64,000 nt of DNA from PALSA-612 sp963704335. Lineage in GTDB: Bacteria; Actinomycetota; Thermoleophilia; Gaiellales; Gaiellaceae. Of the stretch, positions 8,058-16,400 are shown in pieces; position 1 is the first letter of the stretch, and every line of letters starts with the position of its first letter. Under the pieces are notes generated by a model. The model had not been told where the DNA came from. It was given only the letters and a program-made list of their open reading frames with translations, and made no database searches. The stretch lies in assembly GCA_963704335.1 (NCBI GenBank), contig OY969889.1:434001-498000 (forward strand), in the 5' to 3' direction. A program made the translations under genes and the position numbers.

Positions 8058-9839
8058 TCAGGAGACAGCCTGCCTGAATCGTCCGAGCGCCAGCAACGGG
8101 AAGTGGAGCCGGTACAGGTGGTAGCGGATCATGAAGTCGGTTGGAAACCCCGTCCCGGTGTAGTGCTGCTCTTCCCAGTCGCCGTTCGAGAGCTGCGTCG
8201 CGCAAAGATGGTCCGCCGCCCTCCTGGCGGGCGTCCCTGTCGCCTTGCCTGCGGCGACGTAGGCTACTAGGGCCCAGGCGGTTTGTGAAGCTGTCGGCAC
8301 GCCGCGTCCCCGCCAGGCGGACTCGTGGTACGAGCGGATGTCCTCGCCGAAGCCGCCGTCGGAATGCTGCACCGAGTCGAGCCAGGCCGCGGCGCGCTCC
8401 AGCGCCGGATGTCCCGGGCCGATGCCGCAGGCTTCCAGCGCCGGGGCTGCCGCGGCCGTTCCGTAGAGGTGATTGACGCCCCACCGCCCCCACCAGGAGC
8501 CGTCGCGCTGCTGGCTGCCGAGCAGATAGTGCAAGCCACGGCGCACGACAGGCGCGTACTCGGGGTCCTGGGCAAGCACTTCCAGCGCGTGCGCGCTCAC
8601 GTCTTCCGAGGGCGGGTCGATGACGGCGCCGAAGTCGCAGAACGGGAGCTTGTAGAGCCACGTGCTCGTGTTGTCCGCGTCGAAGGCGCCCCAGCCGCCG
8701 TTGTCGGACTGCATGCCGGCCATCCAGGCGAGGCCACGCTGCACGGCGTCCTCTCCCATCCCCAGCTCACGCAGAGCCAGGCAGACGACTGCGGCATCGT
8801 CGACGTCGGGATAGAGATCGTTCTCGAACTCGAATGCCCAGCCGCCGGGCGCTAGGTCCGGGCGCCGGACGGACCAGTCACCGGACACCGTCACCTCCTC
8901 GCCGAGCAGCCATTCGCCGGCCTTGACGAGCTGGGCGTCGTCTGCAGGCACTTCACAGGCACGCAGCGCGAGCACCGCGAGCGCCGTGTCCCAGATCGGC
9001 GACTGGCACGCCTCCGGTCTCAGCCGGTCCTCCTCTTCGACGAGGAAACCACTCCAGCCCTCCACGGCCCGGCGCAGGCACGGATCGTCGAAGTCCTTCC
9101 CCAGCGCGGCCAGCATGAGGATGGACCAGACCCAGGGCGGCTGGATCCCGCCCCAGCTGCCATCGGCCTCCTGCCGCTCGCGCACCCACTGCTCGGCCGT
9201 GGCGAGCGCTCGCCGCCGGAGCGCCGACGGCGGACGCAGCGGCGCCGAGGCTCCGTGGCGGCCCCCGATCTCCTGGAGGTCGACACCGGAGGGCCGCAGC
9301 GGGCGCAGTGCCTCGACCACGGAGAGCGGGACCATCGTCTGCCTGGCCCAGCAGGCGAAGTTGTAGACCGATAGCGGTGCGGAGGGCGGCAGTAGGATCA
9401 GCTCGACGGGCACGGTGGGGATCTCCTGCCAGGGCCAGGCGTCGAGCAGCGCGAGGAAGCACTTCGAGAAGACCCTGACGTTCCCGATGCCACCCTCCCG
9501 CTGGATGTAGGCGCGGGTCTCGTCGCCCGCGTCGACGCCTGCCATCTTCAGCGCAACGTAGGCCTCGACGGTGGTCGAGAGATTGGGCGGGCCCTGCCAC
9601 CAGTTCGACCACGTGCCGTCGTCGCCGCGCCGCGCGAGCAGCTCGTTCGCGAGCTTGCGGTCCGTCGCCCGGTCACGGAGCCCGAGCACGTGGAGCCAGA
9701 AGAGGTGCTCCGCGATCATCGTCGCGTTCGACTCCAGCTCGCCGACCCACCAGCCGTCCGCGTCCTGGAGCTCGAGAAGGCGTCGTGTGCCCGCCTCGAT
9801 CGTCCGGTCGAGAGTGGTCGGCTCGGCGGCGATGCTCAT
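8058..9839 (-). CDS. shc: Squalene-hopene cyclase
   Basis: This enzyme cyclises squalene to hopene/hopanol on the membrane. The 593-residue protein has the catalytic acid motif DxDD at residues 345-348 (DVDDAA) and many QW repeats, for example QEADGSWGG, QSDNGGWGAFD, QQRDGSWWGRWG and QHSDGGFGE. The ATG overlaps the hpnE stop (ATGA). It is slightly shorter than typical enzymes (about 630), with a weakly conserved stretch around residues 180-210. It is the core enzyme of this operon. Confidence 0.97.
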   Translation of the reverse strand: MSIAAEPTTLDRTIEAGTRRLLELQDADGWWVGELESNATMIAEHLFWLHVLGLRDRATDRKLANELLARRGDDGTWSNWWQGPPNLSTTVEAYVALKMAGVDAGDETRAYIQREGGIGNVRVFSKCFLALLDAWPWQEIPTVPVELILLPPSAPLSVYNFACWARQTMVPLSVVEALRPLRPSGVDLQEIGGRHGASAPLRPPSALRRRALATAEQWVRERQEADGSWGGIQPPWVWSILMLAALGKDFDDPCLRRAVEGWSGFLVEEEDRLRPEACQSPIWDTALAVLALRACEVPADDAQLVKAGEWLLGEEVTVSGDWSVRRPDLAPGGWAFEFENDLYPDVDDAAVVCLALRELGMGEDAVQRGLAWMAGMQSDNGGWGAFDADNTSTWLYKLPFCDFGAVIDPPSEDVSAHALEVLAQDPEYAPVVRRGLHYLLGSQQRDGSWWGRWGVNHLYGTAAAAPALEACGIGPGHPALERAAAWLDSVQHSDGGFGEDIRSYHESAWRGRGVPTASQTAWALVAYVAAGKATGTPARRAADHLCATQLSNGDWEEQHYTGTGFPTDFMIRYHLYRLHFPLLALGRFRQAVS

Positions 9840-11065
9840 GCCGGCACCTCCGCGCGCGGCCGTGTCAGCGCGCGTGCCGCGGCGAGACCGCTCCGGACAG
9901 CGCCCTCCATCGTGGCGGGCCAACCCGTCTCCGTCCAGGCGCCCGCTCGCACGACGTTCGGCTGGTCTGTCTCGGCGGGTGGGCGGAGGACACCGGGACG
10001 CAACGCCAGCGTCGCCTCGGGCTCGCGACTCACCCGCGACCAGAGGAGCTCCGCCTGGCCTAGGCGCTCCACGAGCTGCCCTGCGACCCGGCCCACGAGC
10101 TCCCGGCCGCGAATCTCCATCAGCTCAGGCACTCCGCTCGACACCACGGTCAAATACTGACGCTCTCCGCAAGTTTCCTGCCCGGTGAGCGCTCCGCGGT
10201 CGAAGACCCAGTGCGCATCGGAGCCCAGCAGGGCGGCGAGCGGGTGGCCGAGCAGCGGCCGGTCGAAGAGCAGATGGACGCTCACGATCGGCGAGTGCTC
10301 GAGCTCCTGATCAGGATCGCCGAGCAGCCGAGCGGTCTCGGCGGGAGGTGTGGCGACGACGACGGCGTCGGAGTCGAGATCGTCGAGCGATGCGATGCGC
10401 TCGCCCATGCGGAGGTTTGCGCCGGCCGCCTCCAGCGCCCGGCCGGCGGCATCGCCGTGCATCCAACCCAGCGGCCGCGTGGGGAGGATGACGTCGCTCG
10501 CTGTGCGATCGGCGAGCAGCGCGGTGCGCACCGTGAAGACGCCCCACTCGGCACTCACTTCGTCGGTGCGGAGGTTCAGCGCGGGCCGGACGAAGACGTC
10601 CCAGAAGCGATCGATCGACTCATCGGTGCAGCCGAGCTCGCGGAGCAGTGCGCCGAAGGTCTGCTCTTTGGATCCGCTCTGCGGCAAGCGGCGCACGGCA
10701 TTCGCCACTCGCAGCCGGCCACCCAGCGAGAGATGGCGGTAACGGAGAAACGACGTGGCCGAGCGGCCGATGGACGCCGTGCGGCCGTCCTCGGCGATCA
10801 CAGGCAAGTCGAGCGAAAGGCGGCGGTACGACCGACTCTCGCCGATGCGGTCGAGGAAGCGGAGGTACTCGGTGAAGCACCCCAGCGCGATGTGCTGGCC
10901 GTTGTCGGGCGGTGGCGCGGGGTCGCCCTCGCGCTCGGGAAGCGTCTGGACTGCGCCGCCGAGCGTCGGCCGTGCCTCGTACAGCGTGACGGCGTGACCC
11001 TGGTCGGCGAGCTCGAGCGCCGCAGCCAGGCCGGCCAGACCGCCTCCGACAACGGCGACGTTCAC
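9836..11065 (-). CDS. hpnE: Hydroxysqualene dehydroxylase HpnE
   Basis: HpnE reduces hydroxysqualene to squalene after HpnC. The 409-residue flavoprotein begins with an FAD Rossmann motif VAVVGGGLAGLAAALELA followed by YEARPTLGG, and ends with the second FAD-contact region TETGWPATMEGAVRSG, as in the squalene-associated desaturase family. The start is GTG at 11065, overlapping the hpnD stop (GTGA), so the longer upstream reading frame is not used. It sits between hpnD and shc. Confidence 0.95.
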   Translation of the reverse strand: MNVAVVGGGLAGLAAALELADQGHAVTLYEARPTLGGAVQTLPEREGDPAPPPDNGQHIALGCFTEYLRFLDRIGESRSYRRLSLDLPVIAEDGRTASIGRSATSFLRYRHLSLGGRLRVANAVRRLPQSGSKEQTFGALLRELGCTDESIDRFWDVFVRPALNLRTDEVSAEWGVFTVRTALLADRTASDVILPTRPLGWMHGDAAGRALEAAGANLRMGERIASLDDLDSDAVVVATPPAETARLLGDPDQELEHSPIVSVHLLFDRPLLGHPLAALLGSDAHWVFDRGALTGQETCGERQYLTVVSSGVPELMEIRGRELVGRVAGQLVERLGQAELLWSRVSREPEATLALRPGVLRPPAETDQPNVVRAGAWTETGWPATMEGAVRSGLAAARALTRPRAEVPA

Positions 11066-11892
11066 GGCCGGATGACTCCTGCTCCTACGATCCGGAGCTT
11101 CGTCAGCGGCGACAGCTGCTGACGCCCGCCGAACACGTCGAAGCCGCGCTCCTCGATCCGGTCGAGCGTCACCGCGTAGAGGTTGGCAAACGCCGCCACG
11201 CACGCAGCGCTGCGCCGGTCGAGCCGCGGCAGCAGCGTCCGCCCCTCTGCGAGGTGCTCGCGTGCCCGCTGCGCCTGGTGCGCCATCAACGCGCGCCACT
11301 CCGTCGTGCAGCGCCCTGCGCTGATGTCCTCCTCGGACACGCCGAACCGGGCCAGCTCGTCCTGCGGCAGATAGACACGCCCCAGGCCCCAGTCCTCGGC
11401 CACGTCGCGAATGATGTTGATCAGCTGAAGAGCGATGCCGAGCGTCTCGGCGCGCTTCGGCTCATCGGCTCCGTAGACGGCGACGCAGGCGATACCCACG
11501 GCCCCTGCCACGCGACGGCAGTACGCGGCGAGCTCGTCGAACGTCGCGTACCGCGTCTGCTCCGTGTCCTGCAGGCCGCCGTCGACGAGGTGGTGCAGAG
11601 CCGCGGACGGAATCGGATAGCGGCGTCGCGCATCGGCAAGCGCGACGAACATCGCCTCGCCGTCCGCACCATCGTCCAGCCGGGCACGCAGCGATTCCAG
11701 CCGCTCCCTCTTTGTCGCGTCGTCGAGCCCCGGATCGTCCGCGACGTCGTCCACCTCGCGGGCGAACGCGTAGATGGCGGCGATCGCCCGCCGCTTCCAC
11801 TTCGGCAGCAGCATGATCCCGTAGGCGAAGTTTCGCGCCCGCGCTCGCGTCAGCCGCTCGACGTCGGCGTAGGCCTCCTCGACCGTAGTCAT
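11062..11892 (-). CDS. hpnD: Presqualene diphosphate synthase HpnD
   Basis: HpnD condenses two farnesyl diphosphates to presqualene diphosphate. The 276-residue protein has both Mg-binding aspartate motifs of the trans-isoprenyl synthase family: AREVDDVADD near the N-terminus and NIIRDVAEDWGLGRVYLP in the second half. The ATG at 11892 overlaps the true hpnC stop codon in another frame (ATGA), as elsewhere in this operon, so it is a separate gene although the assembled sequence reads through from hpnC. Confidence 0.93.
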   Translation of the reverse strand: MTTVEEAYADVERLTRARARNFAYGIMLLPKWKRRAIAAIYAFAREVDDVADDPGLDDATKRERLESLRARLDDGADGEAMFVALADARRRYPIPSAALHHLVDGGLQDTEQTRYATFDELAAYCRRVAGAVGIACVAVYGADEPKRAETLGIALQLINIIRDVAEDWGLGRVYLPQDELARFGVSEEDISAGRCTTEWRALMAHQAQRAREHLAEGRTLLPRLDRRSAACVAAFANLYAVTLDRIEERGFDVFGGRQQLSPLTKLRIVGAGVIRP

Positions 11893-12705
11893 CGCAGGAG
11901 AGAGGAGACGGCGGTGCGTGCGAGGCGTGCCCGTGAGGGGCGCGGCCGACCGTTGAAGACGTCCCAGCGGGCGTCGCGCAGGGCGTCGAGCGCGAGCGAG
12001 GCCGCCACGAGCGAAGAGCCCGACGGCCTTGCCGGTTCGCCCGCCGATCGCTACGCGAAGCCGCTCGCCTGCAGCGAGCAGGCCGCCTGCCCGGTCGGCC
12101 TCGAACTCGAGCAGCTCCGTCAGCGGCTCACTCGGCTCCTCGAGGACGGTGACGCCGAAGCGGCGGCGATCTTCCGCGGGCAGGTACACACGTCCCAGAG
12201 CAAGGTCGCGCGGCACGTCCTGCAGGAAGTTCACGAGCTGGAGGCCCGTGCACACGTCGTCCGACCAGGCGACGAGCTGCGCGTCCCCCGACCGCGCGAT
12301 CACGCCCAGCACGAGCCGGCCCACAGGGTCGGCGGAGTGGCGGCAGTACTCGCGCAGCTCGTCCCAGCTCTCGTACTCCGAGATCCGCTGGTCCATGCGG
12401 TTCGCCTCGATCAACCGTGCAAACGGCTCCCGCGGCAGCCCGCAGGCCACGATGGTCGGCTTCAGCTCACGCAGCACCGGCCATTCGGGCTCACCGGACG
12501 AGTAGCAGGCAGCCAGCTGCGCCTCCAGCTCGTCGAGCGCGGCCAGCCGATCCCCCTCCCACTCGTCGCCGAGGATGTCGACGAGCCGGGCGAAGCCGTA
12601 GATCGCGCGCAGGTGCGGCCGGTGCTCGCGGGGGAAGAGCAGCGACGCGACCGGGAAGTTCTCCGTACGCGCGCGGGCAGCCACCGCGGCAACGTCCATC
12701 GCCAT
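11889..12705 (-). CDS. hpnC: Hydroxysqualene synthase HpnC (apparent 1-base frameshift)
   Basis: HpnC converts presqualene diphosphate to hydroxysqualene. The expected motifs are present: FARLVDILGDEWEGD and NFLQDVPRDLALGRVYLP. After FARGGLA (about 12000) the frame runs into an arginine/proline-rich non-homologous tail that continues into hpnD. Skipping one base in the GCTCGCG stretch near 11987-12005 restores GGLAALDALRDARWDVFNG and a normal end at TGA 11889-11891, overlapping the hpnD ATG. The span is 3n+1 bases. It is either a sequencing error or a real mutation. A TAGCAT box 6 nt before the ATG suggests a leaderless operon start. Confidence 0.88.
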
Positions 12706-12711
12706 GGAACG

Positions 12712-12717
12712 ATGCTA
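12712..12717 (-). promoter_or_regulatory. Predicted -10 box of the hopanoid operon
   Basis: TAGCAT on the minus strand lies 6 nt before the hpnC ATG. A weak TCGTCA at 12735-12740 with a 17-bp spacer could be the -35 element. Confidence 0.5.
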
Positions 12718-12718
12718 G

Positions 12719-13426
12719 ATGAGTGTTCCGCACATGACGACGATCGACGAGCTGTACGCCGCCCATCCCGAGCTCCACTCCGCCGAGCACGACGGGGTGC
12801 ATCGCGTCGAAGGACGACTCGGGATCCTCGGCCTGCTCGAGCCCGGCACGGTCGGCGCCGAGCTCGGCGTCTTCACGGGCCTCTTCGCAGAGGCGATCCT
12901 CGAGACCGTCCGCCCGGCGGTGCTCCACCTTGTCGATCCCTGGTGGCTCGCCTACGGCGACGTCTATCCCAACTGGGGCGCTTACACGGCGCGCGGCACG
13001 CTGCCCACCCGCGTCGCCCACGAAGCAGCCGTGACGCGCGCCGAAGCAGCGCGCGGCGACTGCGAGGTGCACGTCCACGTCGCCACGTCCGCCGACTGGC
13101 TGCGCAGCCTGCCCGACGCGTCGCTCGACTGGGTCTATCTCGACTCCACGCACCGCTACCGCGAGACGCTCGAGGAGCTTCGGCTCCTTCGCGACAAGCT
13201 GCGCCCTGACGGGATCGTGCTCGGGGACGACTGGTGGCCGAATCCGGAGGACGTCCACCACGGCGTCTTCCGCGCCGTCCACGAGCTCGTCCGCGAAGGC
13301 ATGTGGGATGTGGTTCGCGCAGACGAGCAGATCCAGTGGGCGATCAGGCCGGCGGCCAAGTACCGTCGCGGAGAGCGTTACCGGCAGGCGTTTCGCAGTC
13401 GCATGAAACGCCTGCTCAAGCCCTAG
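12719..13426 (+). CDS. Class I SAM-dependent methyltransferase (Methyltransf_24-like)
   Basis: The 235-residue protein shows the Rossmann pattern of small-molecule/sugar methyltransferases: GAELGVFTGLFAEAIL (motif I), LHLVDPWW, then DWVYLDSTHRYRETLEEL and GIVLGDDWWPNPEDVHHGV, as in Methyltransf_24 and cephalosporin hydroxylase-like enzymes. The substrate is unknown. It is divergent from the hopanoid operon with 13 bp between start codons; a link to hopanoid or lipid modification is only a possibility. Confidence 0.85.
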   Translation: MSVPHMTTIDELYAAHPELHSAEHDGVHRVEGRLGILGLLEPGTVGAELGVFTGLFAEAILETVRPAVLHLVDPWWLAYGDVYPNWGAYTARGTLPTRVAHEAAVTRAEAARGDCEVHVHVATSADWLRSLPDASLDWVYLDSTHRYRETLEELRLLRDKLRPDGIVLGDDWWPNPEDVHHGVFRAVHELVREGMWDVVRADEQIQWAIRPAAKYRRGERYRQAFRSRMKRLLKP

Positions 13427-13504
13427 ATTTAGACCAAGATCTTCGCCGGTTGGCAACCGGTCCGCTACCCACGGAGCGCCGGCCGCCAGGCACGGTTTCG
13501 CGCG

Positions 13505-13672
13505 ATGGCGACCGTTGAGACCCTCGAGGCGGAGAGGCTCGTCGCGCTGGTGCTCGGCGAGGCCGAACGAGACGCGCTCGTCAGGGTGCTCTACGTCGTC
13601 AAGGACAACTTCTGGCTCGACGACGTCGAGGAGTCGCTGCTGGAGCGGCTGCTCGAGAGAGGAGAGAGTTGA
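13505..13672 (+). CDS. Small 55-residue protein
   Basis: A 55-codon gene from ATG 13505 (MATVETLEAERLVALVLGEA) to TGA 13670-13672, strongly acidic and helical (ends DDVEESLLERLLERGES). Its stop shares a base with the start of the next gene (TGATG), which argues that both are real and translationally coupled. No family is recognised. About 78 bp separate it from the upstream methyltransferase. Confidence 0.6.
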   Translation: MATVETLEAERLVALVLGEAERDALVRVLYVVKDNFWLDDVEESLLERLLERGES

Positions 13673-13974
13673 TGTTCGCAGCGATTCGCACCTACGGAGT
13701 GACGGACTTCGACGAGCTGTCGGAGCTCGTCAAGGACGGGTTCCTGCCCATCGTCGAGAGCGTCCCCGGCTTCGTCGCGTACTACGTCGTGGACGCCGGC
13801 GACGGTCTGGCGAGCTCGATCACGATCTGCGAGGACAAGACGGGCGTCGATGAGTCCACCTCCCGCGCAGCGGAGTGGGTGGAGGAGCACGCCCTGGAGT
13901 TCATCCAGTCAGGCCCGGCGGTCGTCATCGGGGCCGTGACCGCCGAGATCGCAGCAACGCGCCTGGCCGCATAG
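13672..13974 (+). CDS. Small dimeric alpha/beta-barrel-like protein
   Basis: The 100-residue protein (MFAAIRTYGVTDFDELSELV) resembles ferredoxin-fold monooxygenase-like proteins: an N-terminal strand, a helix with VKDGFLPIVESVPGFVAYYV, a central SSITICEDKTGVDES strand and a C-terminal helix. GGAGAG lies ahead of the ATG, inside the preceding small gene. The catalytic role is unknown. It ends before a strong hairpin terminator. Confidence 0.75.
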   Translation: MFAAIRTYGVTDFDELSELVKDGFLPIVESVPGFVAYYVVDAGDGLASSITICEDKTGVDESTSRAAEWVEEHALEFIQSGPAVVIGAVTAEIAATRLAA

Positions 13975-13997
13975 CTCCCCACAGCTGGACGGGCTGC

Positions 13998-14024
13998 GCA
14001 GGGCCCGCGAGGGACGGGCCCTGC
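13998..14024. terminator. Hairpin terminator between convergent genes
   Basis: A perfect 10-bp stem (GCAGGGCCCG with its complement) and 7-nt loop sit between the stops of the plus-strand small gene and the minus-strand znuB, so it can serve both directions. No U-tract is present. Confidence 0.7.
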
Positions 14025-14035
14025 CGCCCAATCGC

Positions 14036-14827
14036 TTACCGGCGGTAGAAGCTGGCGAGCACTGCCGCGCCTGCTGCCGTGAGGACGATCGTCCCGCCCG
14101 GCGCCAGGTTCGCGTAGTACGCGATCGTCAGGCCGATCACGGCCGAGGCGAGCCCGATGCCCATCGCGACGAGGATCGTGGAGCGAACGCTCCAGGCGAC
14201 GCGCCCGGCCGCGATCACGGGCAGCACCATCAGCGCCGCGATGAGCAGGACCCCCACGATGCGCATCGACACGGCCACCGTCACCGCCGCCAGCACTGCG
14301 AGAGCAACGTTGAGCGCGCCGACCGGAACGCCGCTCACGCGCGCGCTCTCCTCGTCCAGGGCCACGGCGACGAGCCCTCGGTAGAGCCCCGCGATGACGG
14401 CGAGGCCCACGGCGCCGAGCACGCCCACCAGCAGCAAGTCCTCGTGGGTCACCGTGAGGATCGAGCCGAAAAGGAACGAGAACAGGCTCGCATTGAGCGC
14501 GCCGGCGGCCGAGATCAGCACGACGCCCGCCGCGATCCCCGTATAGAAGAGCAGCGCCAGCGCCTGGTCGCCTGCCGCCTGGCGGCGGGTGCGCAGCCAC
14601 TCGATCGCGACCGCACCGAGCACCGAGGCCACGAGTGCGGTGCCGACGGGCGAGATGCCGAGCAGATAGCCGAGCGCGACTCCCGCGAAGGCGACGTGGC
14701 CGATGCCGTCGCCGATGAGGCTCATCCGACGCTGCACGAGGAAGAAGCCGACCGCGGGCGCGACCACGCCGACGATCGCGCCGGCCGCGAAGGCCAGCCG
14801 CATGAAATCGGCATCAAGGATGGACAT
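14036..14827 (-). CDS. znuB: Zinc ABC transporter permease ZnuB
   Basis: This ABC-3 family permease has 263 residues and about eight hydrophobic segments (for example AAGAIVGVVAPAVGFFLV, GVLLIAALMVLPVIAAG). The MSLIGDGIGHVAFAGVALGY segment is the typical early cytoplasmic loop of zinc/manganese permeases. Start ATG 14827 overlaps the znuC end by 14 bp. It forms the membrane channel of the ZnuABC system; order znuA-znuC-znuB. Confidence 0.93.
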   Translation of the reverse strand: MSILDADFMRLAFAAGAIVGVVAPAVGFFLVQRRMSLIGDGIGHVAFAGVALGYLLGISPVGTALVASVLGAVAIEWLRTRRQAAGDQALALLFYTGIAAGVVLISAAGALNASLFSFLFGSILTVTHEDLLLVGVLGAVGLAVIAGLYRGLVAVALDEESARVSGVPVGALNVALAVLAAVTVAVSMRIVGVLLIAALMVLPVIAAGRVAWSVRSTILVAMGIGLASAVIGLTIAYYANLAPGGTIVLTAAGAAVLASFYRR

Positions 14828-15533
14828 GGGAAGGGTCGTGCCACTCGCCGGGCAGGGCCGACGGTGGACCGTCGAAGACGATTCCGCCACGCACCAGCAC
14901 CAGGCGCTCGACGAACTGCTCGACTGCGCCAAATTCGTGCGAGACGAAGAGGATCGACGTGTCGAGCTCGTCGTGCAGCTCGGCCAGCAACGCGGCCAGC
15001 GACTCCTGCGCGTCGGCGTCTACGCCTGCTGTCGGCTCGTCGAGCACGAGTAGGTCGGGCTCACCCGCCAGCGCCTTCGCGATGAACGCCCGCTGCTGCT
15101 GGCCGCCGGAAAGCGTGGCGACGGGCTGCGACGCCCGCTCGGCCAACCCCACGCGATCGATCGAGGACGCGACGAGGGCGCGATCATTGGCGCGCAGGCG
15201 CCCGAACGGACCGCGGCGCGGGACACGTCCCGCCGCGACGACCTCCTCCACGGTCACAGGCGACTCGATTCCGAGCTGCGAGCGCTGGGCGAGATAGCCG
15301 ATGCGGTAGCGCTGATGGAAACGGCCGGGGGGCTCGCCGAAGAGCGATGCGGTTCCGGCCTGCGGCTGCTCGAGCCCGAGCAGGATGCGCAGCAGCGTCG
15401 TCTTGCCGCCGCCGTTCGGACCGGCCACCGCCACGAACTCGCCATGGTCGACAGCGAGATTGACGTTGCGAAGCACGGCCGGCCCGCCCGGATAGGCAAA
15501 GCTCACGCCCTTCAGCTCGGCGACTAGCGGCAT
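14814..15533 (-). CDS. znuC: Zinc ABC transporter ATP-binding protein ZnuC
   Basis: The 239-residue ATPase has Walker A GPNGGGKTT (about residues 39-47), signature LSGGQQQR, Walker B LLVLDEPTAGVD and the switch histidine in ILFVSHEFG. It energises zinc import with ZnuB and ZnuA. It overlaps znuA upstream by 10 bp and znuB downstream by 14 bp. The C-terminus ends HDPSHVHP, histidine-bearing as in several ZnuC-like proteins. Confidence 0.94.
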   Translation of the reverse strand: MPLVAELKGVSFAYPGGPAVLRNVNLAVDHGEFVAVAGPNGGGKTTLLRILLGLEQPQAGTASLFGEPPGRFHQRYRIGYLAQRSQLGIESPVTVEEVVAAGRVPRRGPFGRLRANDRALVASSIDRVGLAERASQPVATLSGGQQQRAFIAKALAGEPDLLVLDEPTAGVDADAQESLAALLAELHDELDTSILFVSHEFGAVEQFVERLVLVRGGIVFDGPPSALPGEWHDPSHVHP

Positions 15534-16363
15534 GCAAGGGCCTTTCGCAGGGTCACGAGGTTCGCGCGCATGAGCGAGAAGTAGTCGGCGCCGTCGTCCT
15601 GCTCGCTCTCGGTCAGGCCCTCGATCGGGTTCAGGACGGCGGTCTGCGCGCCGGTCTCGCGGGCAACGGCCTCGGCAACGGTTGCCGAGACGAGCGGTTC
15701 GACGAAGACGGTCGTCGCGCCGGTCTCGCGCACGGCGTCGACCGCTCGCTCGAGGTCACGCGGCGCAGGCTCGCCCTCGGGGCTGCTGCCCGTAATCGCG
15801 ATTTGCTCGAGCCCGTAGCGATCGGCGAGGTAGCCGAAGGCCGCGTGGCTCGTGACGATCTCGCGGCGGGCGCAGTCGGCCAGCCCGTCCCGGTACTCGC
15901 GGTCGAGCGCCTCCAGGCGCCGGGCGAGGCGAGCAGAGGCCGCCGGCTTGCCCAGCGCGCTGGCGACTCGCTTCACGAGCGTCGCGTAGCGCAGCGGATC
16001 GAGCCAGAGGTGGACATCGCCGTCCCCGAGGAGTCGGAGGCCGGGCGTATCGAGGACGTGGAGCACGTGCTCGCCTTCGCCCGCGGCGTCCTCGAGCTGC
16101 GGCTGGAAGCGGTCGCCGAGGAGAAGCACCAGATCCGCTTCGTGGAGCTCCTGCACGTCACCGGGAGTCGCCTCGAGGTCGTGCGGCTCGGCGCCTGGCG
16201 GGGTGAGATTGCGGACGTCCACGCCCGGCCCGCCCACCTCCGCCGCAGCGAACGCAAGCGGATAGAACGACGCGACGACGCTTGTGGCATCGCTGTCCGA
16301 GCCGGCGCCGCCGCAGCCTGTGCAGGCCGCCGCGAGTAATATGAGAATGATTCTTATTCTCAT
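15524..16363 (-). CDS. znuA: Zinc-binding lipoprotein ZnuA
   Basis: This solute-binding protein has 279 residues with an N-terminal lipoprotein signal (LILLAAAC or the next CTGC as lipobox), then the cluster A-I features: VASFYPLAFAA, His in GAEPHDLEATP, HLWLDPLRY, TSHAAFGYLADRYGL and the C-terminal VLNPIEGL. It captures periplasmic-face zinc for ZnuBC. The start codon lies inside a Fur-family inverted repeat, and a -10/-35 promoter lies within the 5' end of divergent zur. Confidence 0.93.
   Translation of the reverse strand: MRIRIILILLAAACTGCGGAGSDSDATSVVASFYPLAFAAAEVGGPGVDVRNLTPPGAEPHDLEATPGDVQELHEADLVLLLGDRFQPQLEDAAGEGEHVLHVLDTPGLRLLGDGDVHLWLDPLRYATLVKRVASALGKPAASARLARRLEALDREYRDGLADCARREIVTSHAAFGYLADRYGLEQIAITGSSPEGEPAPRDLERAVDAVRETGATTVFVEPLVSATVAEAVARETGAQTAVLNPIEGLTESEQDDGADYFSLMRANLVTLRKALACR
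16342..16362. promoter_or_regulatory. Zur/Fur-family operator at the znuA start
   Basis: An inverted repeat TGAGAAT-N7-ATTCTCA spans positions 16342-16362 and covers the znuA start and first seven codons. Its left part, TGAGAATGATTCTTA, is one change from the actinobacterial Zur consensus TGANAATGATTNTCA. It sits between znuA and zur and could repress both by blocking initiation. Confidence 0.75.
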
Positions 16364-16371
16364 CAGCCGGT

Positions 16372-16400
16372 ATCGTATGGGTGTGATCAGGGCACGGCAA
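16372..16400 (-). promoter_or_regulatory. Predicted znuA promoter inside zur
   Basis: On the minus strand TTGCCG (16395-16400), a 17-bp spacer and TACGAT (16372-16377) lead to the znuA ATG 8 nt later. This implies a leaderless znuA mRNA whose first bases are the Zur operator. Confidence 0.6.

Noticed and set aside
11062..12705. A genuine bifunctional HpnC-HpnD fusion enzyme
   Set aside because: The linker region is non-homologous and Arg/Pro-rich, while a 1-base correction restores the conserved HpnC end and an ATGA overlap.
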